From Diplosphaera chodatii (lineage: Eukaryota > Chlorophyta > Trebouxiophyceae > Prasiolales > Stichococcaceae), in assembly GCA_032358165.1 (NCBI GenBank), contig JAALGY010000008.1, positions 682,001-746,000 on the forward strand: 64,000 nt of DNA, read 5' to 3'. Positions within the stretch are counted from its first letter, which is position 1; each line of letters opens with the position of its first letter. Positions 54,128 to 64,000 of the stretch are shown one piece after another. The notes beneath the pieces were generated by a model, which was not told where the DNA came from, did no database searches, and saw only the letters and a program-made list of their open reading frames with translations. The translations under genes were made by a program, and so were the position numbers.

Positions 54128-57090
54128 TCAGTGCGCGTCAACCCTGACGACACCAGGCGGCTGCCGCCGCTTCAGCGCCTTTGACAGCGTCGCCACATGC
54201 GACATGCCCACGCACTTGGCCTCGCTCCAGCAGGCATCCTCTTCGATGTGGATCTGCCGCAGGTCCACCAGCCGCAGCTGTGGCAGGGTTGCCAGCATCG
54301 TCAGCGGCTTGGTGACCTGCAGCCGACACCACATCACATGACAGGGGCGTAAGATGGCTCTGCTGCGTCCATGGAAACTGAAACGAGGCATGGCCGGTGA
54401 TCGACCCTTTGCACGTATGAGCAGCTGACGCACGCATGACAGCGGCCATGCACCGTCTGGGGCTCTGCTGCATGTTGCAAGGGTGCCAGCAATGGCTGCT
54501 GGGGCCCTACCCGCAAGTGGACGTTGCCACTGAGGTCCAGGCATATCAGCTGCCTCAACGTCGCCAGCGGTGGCACTGACTGCAGGTCGTTGTCCGCAAG
54601 GCACAAGCTGGTGAGGCGCGTCAGCGCCTGCATATCCGGCAGCCGGCCGCTGCGGGGGTGGCTGCTGCTGCTGCCGGGGCCCAGCGTCAGCGACATGCCC
54701 TGCAGAGTGTAACAGTAGCGCGTGGCGCTCGTAGGACTACAACGTCCATGGAAGCCACACAACAATTCAACCTGTACCCTTGCAGCAGCCTTCTCACAGC
54801 TGTCAGGCAGCCAGTTAACTTGAGCTGCAGTTCTGGAAGGCAACCGATGGTTGGACAATGCAGTTTGCAGCGTTGCTTGCTGCTCGCTACTGGCTTTGCT
54901 GTGACTTTTAGCTCCGAGTCCCACCTGAAGCACCAGGGTGTCGAGCAAGGCGAGCCGTGACACGACCTCCAGGTCCATCACATAGCGGCACATGGAGACC
55001 TCCAACGACTGCAGAGGCAGCCTGCATGGAGAATGTAAACTGATCGCACTTGTCATCATCAGGTCAGATGTTTCGCCCCGCTGCACGCCCCCTACACATC
55101 CTCCAGCTGCCTGTCATGACTACTTATTTAGGTCTCAACAGTCTAGCAGCGAGCAGCATCAGCGAGAGTCGCCAGCTGTTGTGTTGACCAGCAGTCGGCA
55201 GCCACCCCTGCTGCCTGCCTGGGACCCTTGCATTGCCAGCGCGTTCAGAGCAGCTGGGAGACTGACTTGGCAAGCCAGTCGGGCAGGGTGCGCAGGATGT
55301 TGTGGCCGCGCAGCGCCAGGCGCTTGAGCTTCCGCAGCGCCGCCCAGGCCTCCGGCAGCGAGGGGATGCCGACCGGCGGCATGATCGCCCCTATCAGCTC
55401 CCACTCGTTGAAGGCGCTGCACTCGCCCACCGCCAGCTCCTCCAGCTGCAGGGGAACTTGAGCGGTCAGCACTGAGAGCGCTGGTGCTGGTTGGCGGCTG
55501 TGTTGTGCAGGGTCATGTGCATCGCTTGCCTATCCGCCTTACCCCTGCTCATCACAGGCAAGCACCAGCAAGCACCTGTCCAGCAACTACACCCTGCCGT
55601 GACAGCTGTGAGCTAGTCACGGAGTCCATGGACTGATTGGATGGTGCGTGCTGGGTGTCTGGATGGTCGTGACGCAGTAATCAATCGCACGTCACGCTGG
55701 TGCAGGTGCAACTGCCCAAGTGCTTCACGGTTCCCACCTGTGTGAGTGCGCCGAGGCATGCGAGCGCGTGGTTGGATGCATGGCAGCGCATCTCCAGCAG
55801 GTGCAGCTTCTTGAGCTTGGTGGCGCAGCAGGTGACCGCATCCAGCGTCTCCGTGCCCGATGCAAAAAAGTTGTTGCACTGCTGCACCCGCAGCTCTGCA
55901 ACGAGGCAGTTCCAGGACTTCAGGTTCGGCGCCGTGCAAGCAGCAGTAACGAGTGCAGTGGCCCCAGCGCTCAGCTTGTCATGCGGCCTGCAATCGGCAC
56001 CATGTCACACCTTCCAGATTCCTGTGCAGCATGCCGAGCAGCACGCCGAAGCAGCTGCGCGAGAAGTTGTGTTTGTGCCCCAGCTGCACAAACTCATTCT
56101 CATCTGCAGTGCACAGTCATTGTCAAGCACAAAGTGTGAGGCTTCGGACGAGTGTGGCAACCGAGCCGATGCCACTGTGTTCATAAACTTCAGCACCGCA
56201 CCGCTCCAGTAGCCCTCGCTGTTGAGCAGCACCAGCCGCCGCACAATGTCCTGCCGCTGCCCCACGAACTGCAAGATGCGCTGCGCAGATATGCGCGTCG
56301 CTGCAAACACCGTCTTGAAGTCGTCCTCGGGCGGTCGCTCGTTGGACCACTTGACAGGGCGGTGCACTGATGTGACCAGCTCCTGACCAAAGTCAATGAC
56401 CACCTGCAGTGGCACAGGCTGGAATATGTACATTCCACTGATACGGGAGTAGAGTCAGCATGCTTTTGTGCGTTCGCAATGGCTGTCACACGCAGGCCGA
56501 GGGACGCACGCTGTTCCACAGCTGTGCCTGCGCCGTCGGCTCGCTGAGCAGCTGGCGCCACCGCTTGCACACCTGCAGGCACAGTTGTGCGCACAGCATG
56601 ACACTCGAAGCGGCCTTCCGTGTACGTCGTCACCAACGCCTGTGCGAACATCCCATCGAGGAGTGCCTGTGCAGTACCTGGCCCAGGAAAGGGTACTGGC
56701 GCAGGCCGGCATGCGGCACGCACGCAATTGTGCTGAAGCAATGCGGCCCAGGCGGGCTGCCTGTGCAGCACAGCTGGCTGCCGTCGCCCGCACACTCGCT
56801 GTCGACTGTTGCCAGCTGGGCAAAGACCTGCAAGACCAGGGCACCGGGCAATGTCACGATGACGCGCATGCATGCCTGCACGCCAGATGCAAGATGTGAG
56901 CACCTAGTCAGTGAAACAGTGCTGTCAGGGAAGCATGATCGCCAACCTTGAGCAGTAGCTCGTCCGGCAGCATGTTCAGGCATGGCCTTGCGTCAGAGTA
57001 CGTCTCAGGCGGTGCATGGCGGGCCCGGGCGTGTGCCGCATGTGGCACCCTTGCGATCCTTCTGCGCGAGCTCCTTCTTTGCCCCGGCAT
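54128..57090 (-). CDS. F-box / leucine-rich repeat protein
   Basis: Nine exons keep phase: 57090-56947, 56827-56678, 56572-56510, 56403-56202, 55895-55738, 55445-55267, 55021-54925, 54699-54511 and 54316-54128, about 456 residues. The basic N-terminus leads to an F-box, LPDELLLKVFAQL then VCKRWRQLLSEP, the second half separated by an unusually long insert (exon 2, 50 residues). Either exon 2 is spliced shorter or the F-box is expanded. The rest is leucine-rich repeats: RRLVLLNSEGYW, LKKLHLLEMRCH, LEELAVGECSAFNEWE, LKRLALRGH, LQSLEVSMCR, LTSLCLADNDLQ, LICLDLSGN and LRLVDLRQIHI. Such proteins bind SKP1 through the F-box and recruit substrates through the LRRs in SCF ubiquitin ligases. No specific orthologue is named. 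Confidence 0.82.
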
Positions 57091-57735
57091 TGACCCTTTC
57101 TTCCAGCTGCTACTCACAAATGGTTGCCGCTCAGAGTGGCTTCAGGGGATGGTGGGAGGACAGTGCCCCTCCTCCTTCCGACACCCGTTCAGGATGTCAT
57201 CTGACCTGTTGCCCGCATCACCAAACACGCAGCCATGTAGCGAGAGCAACACATGATACGATGCTCGTGTGCAGACGGCAATGTCTTCTGATGCTCAGCG
57301 AACCTGTGTCAGAGCCAGTACCTACCATGTTGTGTAGTATTACAGGTGACCTAGTGTACTACCAGTACTGAAATCCCCATGCAAATGTGTACGGCTGTGC
57401 GTCATATTGTCCCATGCATGCTCCAGGGCAAGCCTGCATCACTACGTCAGCTTTCGCAGGGCAATCTCAGCACACCCGCTCATCGTGCTACACCCAAGAG
57501 CTTGCGAAGATAGCCATAGCCTACATCGTTGTGTTTCCAAGGCACGCGCTATCGTTGTGACTGTTGTTGTGCCTGACTCCCAACACGGTCCAGGAGCAGG
57601 CAATAACGCGTGCAGACAACCGTCATCATGCGCCAGGCAACCGCGTGATGACATGCCGTTTGCCTTCAAGCAAGTTCTATCATCGCCAGCCATGTGAAAG
57701 GCCTTGTGCGATAAGCTGACCTGGGTTGGGCCATC
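57091..57735. promoter_or_regulatory. Divergent intergenic, F-box/LRR / CUL4
   Basis: This 645 bp region lies between two ubiquitin-ligase genes that start away from each other. It must include both promoters. The sequence is mixed; I saw no clear TATA box. Both neighbours act in cullin-type ligases, though normally with different cullins. Confidence 0.45.
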
Positions 57736-60700
57736 ATGTTGAAGAGCCACAACAAAGCGCCCCCAAATGGGAAGAAACTGACCATCAAGCCGCTCAAATG
57801 TGAGATGGAAGTCGTTGCGCTGTGCTGCAAGAGCTCGATGTGTGCAGTTGCGGGTAGCATTCCATTACCCGCATTGATTCAGTGTGCGCGCTGCCTGTTG
57901 TGCAGCCAAGCCAAAGCTGCCGGCTGATTTCGAGGAGACAACATGGGCCAAGCTTCAAGCAGCCGTGCGGGCGGTGCACAGCAAAAGCCCAGTGTCGTGC
58001 AGCCTGGAGGAGTTGTACAGGGTGATGCCATTTGCTGGTTGTCGCGGACCTACGCAGATACATGTGCATGTGCCGAAGCTGCTGTGTCCCCGTGATTCTG
58101 CGGCCTGAAGAGGATTTCCGATGTGCTGACAGGCTGTGGAAGACATGTGCATGCACAAGTACGCAGAGGCGCTTCACGCGAGGTTGCAGAAGGTGCGCCT
58201 TTGGTGCAGCGGGGCAGCTGTGATCTGTATGTGCCATACACAACTGTGAGTTGTAATTCGGACCACCGTCTCTGTCTCGCAGGAGTGTGATGACCACATC
58301 GCGGCGCAGCTGCAACGGCTTGCGGACACACAGGCATCTGATCCAGTCGTGTTCCTTGAGCAGGTACCGCCCTATCTGTGTCTGCTGCGGTTTCTATACT
58401 ACGTTGCTGCAAGCCCACTGGCCCGAAAACGAATACGATCTCAGATGCAAGTGTGTCTTATTCAGGTGGAGGCGACTTGGGAGGACATGTGCCAGCAGAT
58501 GCTGACCATTCGGCAGGTGCTATCCTTGCCACTTGCTTGTGGGTGCCATGAACCACCTGGTGCCGCACCGAGCACATCAGCACGAACGAAGGGATGAACA
58601 AAGACGGAAGCTATTGCTGCTCCTCTGATAGGTGTTCCTGTACATGGACCGCTCGTATGTGGTGGCCACGCCGGGCGTGCGATCGCTGTTCGATATGGGG
58701 CTGCAGCTGTTCCGTACACACCTCGCCAGGCACAGAGAGGTGCAGCGCGGCTGACTGCGTTCGAATGTTCGCACAAAACCAAAGTTATGTTACCAATGCA
58801 AGGCAACCAGGTGTTCACCTATGCGTTGTCTCTTTGGCCAGGTGGGAGCGAAAACGACACAGGGTCTGCTGCAGCTGATTCGGGCAGAACGCAATGGTGA
58901 CACAGTCAACCGGCTGCTGCTTGCACACCTCCTGCGCATGCTCACAGCTCTGGGCATCTATCAGACAGCTTTCCAGGTTTGTGAGCGTACCTCTCTGTCA
59001 TGCGGTTGTCTGCAGCACAGGCATAGACCATCGGGGTTCAAATTCCTGGGGTCATCATGTGGGCATCTGTGAGCTGCAGGATGTCTTTCTGGACCAGACA
59101 CGGGAGTACTATGCAGCGGAGGGCGTCCGGCTCATGTCAGAGCTGGACGTTGCGGACTATTTGCTCCACTGCGAGGTTGGTGTTGCATGTGTGTGTTGAA
59201 GTGCGCACCACCACAGATGTTATATACACTTGCCGAGCATTCTGGGGGCAATGATGCACCAAAAGAGGCACGACAGTGCCCCCTGACACATGTTCAGCTG
59301 CATGCTCAACCTGATATCCTTGTGTTGTGCAGCGGCGGCTGGCTGAGGAGTATGAGCGGTGCCAACAGTACCTCGACGCTGGCACGCGACGGCCTCTGGT
59401 CAGCGTAGTAGAAGCACAGCTTCTGCAGGTGTGCGGTGGTTATGTGATGAATGTATTTGTCCAGAACTCGTAACACCCTACTGTTGCACATGTTGTTGGG
59501 GGTGTTCAGTGAATTGGGTTGCCAGCATATTGCCATCGTCTTGCTGCTGCAGGCACACCTAGCAGCGCTGCTTGACAAGGGCTTTGAGGGTCTGGTGACC
59601 GCTGGCCGGCTACAGGACCTTGCAAGGCTGTACACGTGAGTGCTGATCTCGTGCAGGATGTTGTCCGCGAAAAAGGCATACTTGCACCTGCCCTTACATG
59701 TAACAACCATGCAAATGTGACCTGCTGCAACCTGCCTTGTCACACGGACAGCGTATACCTCTCAACTGTGAGGCGGCATGCAGGCTGGCAGCACGGGTGT
59801 CAATGCTGGACTCGGTGCGGGTGGCGTTCAAGGAGCACATCCGCAAAGCAGGCACCGCGCTGGTCATGAATGAGGAGAAGGTGCGCTTGCGCAGGCTCAC
59901 TGCAGATTCGCACTCTGGCGGCAGCATTTGATTGACACCCCCGCCCAGTACTCTGACTGTGTCATGGAATGCTCGATGTACAGCTGAAGTTATGCTGGCA
60001 TGCCTGCTTCTGCAGGACAGCGAGATGGTCGCATCGCTGCTGGCGATGAAGGGCTCTATGGACTCGATCATGGCCGAGGCCTTCCAGCGCGACGACAACT
60101 TCGGAAACACACTCAAAGAGGCGTTCGAGCAGTTCATCAACCAGCGGCAGAACAAGTGCGCTGGATGCCCTTCACGTGGCCCTGTACCTGGAGGCGTGAC
60201 AGCGTGCAGCCTGCCTATGCATGGCTGTGGTCACACAGCATGCTTGAGGTCGGCGCTAAGGGCAAGTGCGTGTATGCGCAGGCCAGCGGAGCTCATAGCG
60301 AAGTTCATAGACAGCGAGCTGCGAGCGGGGAAGAAGGGGCAGACTGAGGAGGAGCTGGAGACCACGCTGGACAAGGCGCTCATCCTGTTCCGCTACATCT
60401 CGGTGAGCGCTGGTCGCTAGATTGCAGTGGCACACCTGGCAGGTGCAACATTGCTTGCGGGCATGAACAGGTGTGGCACGGGATCACCTGTGGCCCTAGT
60501 CGCTGAACCCTGCGTATTGGTCATCTTGCCTCAGGGCAAGGATGTGTTTGAGGCATTCTATAAGAAGGATCTGGCAAAGCGGCTGCTGCTGGGGCGGTCA
60601 GCCTCCAATGATGCTGAGAAGGTCGGTCGAGGCTATGTCTGCAACACTGCAGTATGTCAAGGCGACAGCGTGCAGTATGGACACAGTTTGCGCGGCTTCT

Positions 60701-62885
60701 GACCATGTGCTGCCAACCATGCACATACTAAAAGTGTTGCTGCATCCCTCTCCGCTGCAGGCGATGATCGGGAAGCTGAAGGCGGAGTGCGGCGCGCAGT
60801 TCACCTCCAAGCTGGAGGGCATGTTCAAGGACGTGGACCTGTCCCGCGACATCATGGCCTCCTTCAAAACCTCGGTGTGTTTACACGCCTGCACAACACG
60901 TTGCTGTGCACACCCGTTGCCCGGACTATGCACAGAAAACCTGCATAGTAATCTGGTGTCCTTTGAGTTCCCGGTCACACTTGCCACGCTTCCCTTGCGC
61001 CTACCATGTGCCACTGTCGCACTTGCAATCATGCTGGTAGGCACGGCAGAAATCATTTGCATGTTGTGCCTAGCAGCGCTGCATGAGCCATGAAATGCTG
61101 CTGTGTGCACCTGTGCAGAAAGCAGTGGCGGCCAGCATCCCGACAGGCGTGGACATGAATGTCAACATCCTGACTTCGGGCTACTGGCCGACGTACCCGG
61201 TCGTGGACGCCAATCTGCCGGCGGAACTGAACAACTACCAGCAGGTGTGTCCCACATCAAACACTGCGACCGAAGCCGTCACAGCCTTGAAACATCCATC
61301 ATGAGCAGGCAGACAACAAGCCGCAGCTTGGTCATATGTTGGTACGTGGCTACCATTTATCAGTACCTGTGGCACGGTTTGCTGCCGCTCAGTGCTGGTC
61401 CGGCGTGCGCAGGTGTTCAAGGAGTTCTACCTGAGCAAGCACAGCGGGCGGCGGCTGGTGTGGCACAACTCGCTGGGCACCTGCATCCTGAAGGCGCGCT
61501 TCGACAAGGGCGCCAAGGAGCTGTCGGTGTCCCTGTTCCAGGTGCGCACATGCATATGTATTGTATACCTTGTGGGGCGGATGGCTCCGACATCGACCAG
61601 GTTTCTGTCGCTGTGACCTTCAACAGGCACACTTTGTAGGCAGATGTCAACCCCTAAGTTTGTGGCGCACTACGCAGATGTACATTGGTTTGTGTGTAAT
61701 GTCGTGCAGCACACCACTCTCAGATGCAGCCTTTTGACATGCAGACGGCGGTGCTGATGCTCTTCAACGACGAGGAGACGCTGTCGTTCGCCGACATCAA
61801 GGCGGCGCTGGGCGTTGAGGACCGCGAGCTGCGGCGAACGCTGCAGTCCCTCGCCTGCGGCAAGGTGAACATTGCACACTTGCACCCTGAACCCAGGTCT
61901 GATCCTCATCGTCCGCTATCGTGGTCGAGTCAGGTGGATGGTGTGATGATGCACACAACCTTTCGTGCCCATCAGGCGTGTCAGTGCTCAGCTCATGCTG
62001 GCGCCGCTGCGATGCAGGTGCGGGTGCTGACTAAGGAGCCCAAGGGGCGCGACGTCAACGACGGCGACACCTTCTCCTTCAACGCAGGCTTCACAGCGCA
62101 GGTCGGCATGCTGCATGTGCACATCGTTGCAGTTGCTGGCAGATGCGATTTTGCAGGTACCGTGGTAGCCAATGCAGGCAGGTCCCACATCCAGCATACC
62201 TGGTCACACACAAAGTATAGAGTGCCTCTGGTGTGCCTGCAGCTGTACCGCATCAAGATCAACAGCATCCAGATGCGGGAGACGGTGGAGGAGAACGTGA
62301 AGACGAACGAGCAGGTCCTGCAGGACAGGCAGTACCAGGTGCGTCTCCAACTGCTGGTCAATGTGCCGAGCTGCGCCTGAGCTTGTGCAAGGAGGTCACA
62401 CTGATCATTAAATACCATTGGATAATCTTGAGCTCAGCATGAGCCGATCGATCATGCATGCAGATGTTTGCGATCAGAACACATGCAGGCACGATCTTCG
62501 CTGATCTTTGGTGCTAGCTGGAAAGCAGAGCGCTACTGTTCGTTCCGCTGCAGATTGATGCGGCGATTGTGCGGACCATGAAGACGCGCAAGACGCTGGG
62601 CCACACGCTGCTGGTCAACGAGCTGATGAGCCAGCTCAAGTTCCCGATGCGCACCTCCGACCTCAAGAAGCGCATTGAGTCGCTCATCGACCGCGAGTAC
62701 ATGGAGCGCGACCCCAACAACCCTGCGGTGGGCAATTGCCCTGCAGCGCTGGCGTGCCACTTAATGCGGATGCCAGATATTGTACCTGGCTCGGCAGAGG
62801 CATGCGCTCGCCACTCAGCACAGAAGCAGCGTTCTGACCTCTTCCGCTGTCTTGCCCTGCGCAGGTGTACAACTACCTAGCCTGA
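57736..62885 (+). CDS. CUL4: Cullin-4, scaffold of CRL4 ubiquitin ligases
   Basis: Twenty-two exons keep phase: 57736-57799, 57906-58021, 58133-58192, 58283-58363, 58466-58516, 58632-58739, 58842-58976, 59080-59175, 59333-59428, 59553-59635, 59784-59880, 60016-60155, 60282-60402, 60535-60621, 60761-60874, 61119-61244, 61413-61541, 61745-61864, 62018-62101, 62243-62338, 62554-62727 and 62865-62885, 732 residues. [20 protein letters not shown] then [13 protein letters not shown] is the CUL4-specific DDB1-binding start. The cullin homology domain has [35 protein letters not shown] and [17 protein letters not shown]. The neddylation site is K678 in [13 protein letters not shown], and the end VYNYLA is universal. 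It bridges DDB1-DCAF receptors and RBX1. The last exon codes six residues plus stop. Exon 18 could start 21 nt earlier. Confidence 0.97.
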
Positions 62886-63423
62886 GGTTTACCCTTGACC
62901 AGTTGCCCCTCGCGGTGGGGGGGCCAAGTGGATCTCACACTGGGACCTCGGTTGTGCGCTCTGTCGGGTGTGTGTACATATTGCATGAGACGGTGGAACT
63001 CGTTCATAGCGCTGCTAGCAGGCCAGTGTGCAACAGAGTCAGCTAGTCCTGCAGCTGTGGTTGTGACATGTTGATGCCCAAGATGTGGTGTAATTGTTTG
63101 CAGCAAATGTACTGTCATCCGTCCATGTTAGCACAGCATCGTATGCTTGAGCTTGTCCATGCTTACAGCAGCGGTTCACGCAATCCGATCACCATTAGTA
63201 GGCAGAGCATTGCAGTTGTATCCAGCGAATATGGCTCACGCCGTCTAACCAAGATGGCTGATGCAGAAAGAGCAACACAATGTGTTGTGCCAGCGGATGT
63301 GGTGGCTGATCTAGGGCATTGAAATCATAGCACAATTATACAACAGCAGTGCAGCTTGTTTGAAACCGCTGATTCGCATTGCGGACAAGAAGTGCCAATG
63401 CATGGTACCATTTGTTGACCACA
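62886..63423. other. Convergent intergenic, CUL4 / right-edge gene
   Basis: This 538 bp gap lies between stop codons facing each other. It contains the CUL4 3' UTR, likely ending after TGTAA at 63089, and the 3' UTR of the minus-strand gene. Nothing else is recognised. Confidence 0.4.
63089..63093 (+). terminator. TGTAA poly(A) signal, CUL4
   Basis: TGTAA lies 204 nt beyond the CUL4 stop codon, an ordinary 3' UTR length for chlorophytes. Confidence 0.55.
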
Positions 63424-64000
63424 TCACTGTACCGATGGAGTGCTCTGCTTGTTCACAAGCGGTTCAAGGACCTTGTCGCCGTCCGTCGGCGTGTCAGCTG
63501 CTGCATCTGGGAGCTGCTGCGGGGTCGCAGCCGAGTCAGTGTACCAAGCGGTCGCCAGCAGCAGCACGGTGAGCGGGAGGGTCCAGCCGAAGCCCGGCGA
63601 CGCGAACACTGAGGTCGGCCCGAACAGCCGCCACAGCCGCCGCACATTCAGCAGGTGCACCCACGCCAGCGGCGCTCCCGTCAGCACCTGCAGCTCAGCG
63701 GGGTGCACTTGCTTCACCCGTCCATGCATTGACGCACCTACCTGGACATCCCAGACGCCAGCTTCAACAACAGCACAAGCGGCACACCCGCATCCCCAGC
63801 TACATGCGCGGTCTGCGCAGCTGGCAGCACCAAGCCGTCTTGGCCGCGGACCTGCATGATGGTGAGGGGCGCCGGCGTGCCGCCCCTGGTGGCGGGCCGC
63901 GCCCAGCCACCACTGGGCAGCGCCCCCCGCCGTCGCCAGCTGTGCAGCACCCAAGCCAGCCACAGCGTGCCCGGCAGCAGCGTGAAGCCCCAGTGATAGA
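63424..64000 (-). CDS. Partial membrane protein, right edge
   Basis: The 3' end of a gene enters from the right. The final segment (63654-63424) encodes WVHLLNVRRLWRLFGP, a hydrophobic helix (FGWTLPLTVLLLATAWY) and a polar tail ending NKQSTPSVQ-stop. To its right (about 64000-63740) another coding-like stretch contains a hydrophobic piece (LLPGTLWLAWVLHSW) and later LTIMQVRGQDGLVLPAA and GVPLVLLLKLASGM. The two stretches are in different frames, so an intron is likely, with a possible donor at 63741; I could not fix the acceptor. A multi-pass membrane protein is likely. The family cannot be named from this fragment. Confidence 0.45.
   Translation of the reverse strand, partial: LSLGLHAAAGHAVAGLGAAQLATAGGAAQWWLGAARHQGRHAGAPHHHAGPRPRRLGAASCADRACSWGCGCAACAVVEAGVWDVQVGASMHGRVKQVHPAELQVLTGAPLAWVHLLNVRRLWRLFGPTSVFASPGFGWTLPLTVLLLATAWYTDSAATPQQLPDAAADTPTDGDKVLEPLVNKQSTPSVQ

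Noticed and set aside
1..64000. Prokaryotic operon, CRISPR array, rRNA, tRNA or intact transposon
   Set aside because: Intron-rich eukaryotic genes fill the window. I found no regularly spaced repeats, cloverleaf, terminal repeats with transposase, or rRNA sequence by eye; short or decayed elements could still be missed.

Overview
This window looks like nuclear DNA of a green alga (Chlorophyta). Nearly every gene is broken into many short exons (commonly 50-200 nt) by GT-AG introns whose 3' ends read (t)gcag. The proteins are eukaryotic and plant-like: CUL4, RAD1, MPP10, uL6, a hydroxyproline-arabinosyltransferase relative and UDP-glucuronate 4-epimerase. TGTAA, the usual chlorophyte poly(A) signal, follows several genes. 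I cannot name the species; a trebouxiophyte or other core chlorophyte is most likely. I rebuilt exon chains by hand, accepting a junction only if the splice sites, reading phase and family sequence agreed. Most genes close with perfect phase over 5 to 22 exons.

Layout, left to right: MPP10 (minus, cut by the left edge); a two-RRM, RGG-tailed RNA-binding protein (plus); a DusB-type tRNA-dihydrouridine synthase and a 98-residue unknown (minus); a Mn-type cation-diffusion facilitator (plus); an AIR-like zinc-knuckle protein (minus); an RRA-like GT77 arabinosyltransferase (plus); a two-HMG-box protein (plus); a secreted LPMO carrying an ShK-like and a CBM1-like module (plus); two adjacent MFS transporters, PHT1/PHO84-like and OCT7/SVOP-like (minus); ribosomal protein uL6/RPL9 (plus); a universal stress protein and a membrane-anchored UDP-GlcA 4-epimerase (minus); a tail-anchored TPR-like protein (plus); an acidic unknown (minus); a small plastid-targeted hydrophilic protein (plus); RAD1 and an F-box/LRR protein (minus); CUL4 (plus); and a partial membrane protein (minus) at the right edge.

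The genes do not form an operon. Loose themes are ribosome and RNA biogenesis (MPP10, Dus, AIR-like, uL6), wall and glycan chemistry (RRA-like, LPMO, epimerase) and genome maintenance or ubiquitin (RAD1, CUL4, F-box). Several pairs are head-to-head and may share promoters. I saw no tRNA, rRNA, CRISPR array or intact transposon. The most unusual features are the modular algal LPMO, a set of probable GC-AG introns (three with the same GCGAGC donor), and an HMG-box protein with a chromodomain-like segment.
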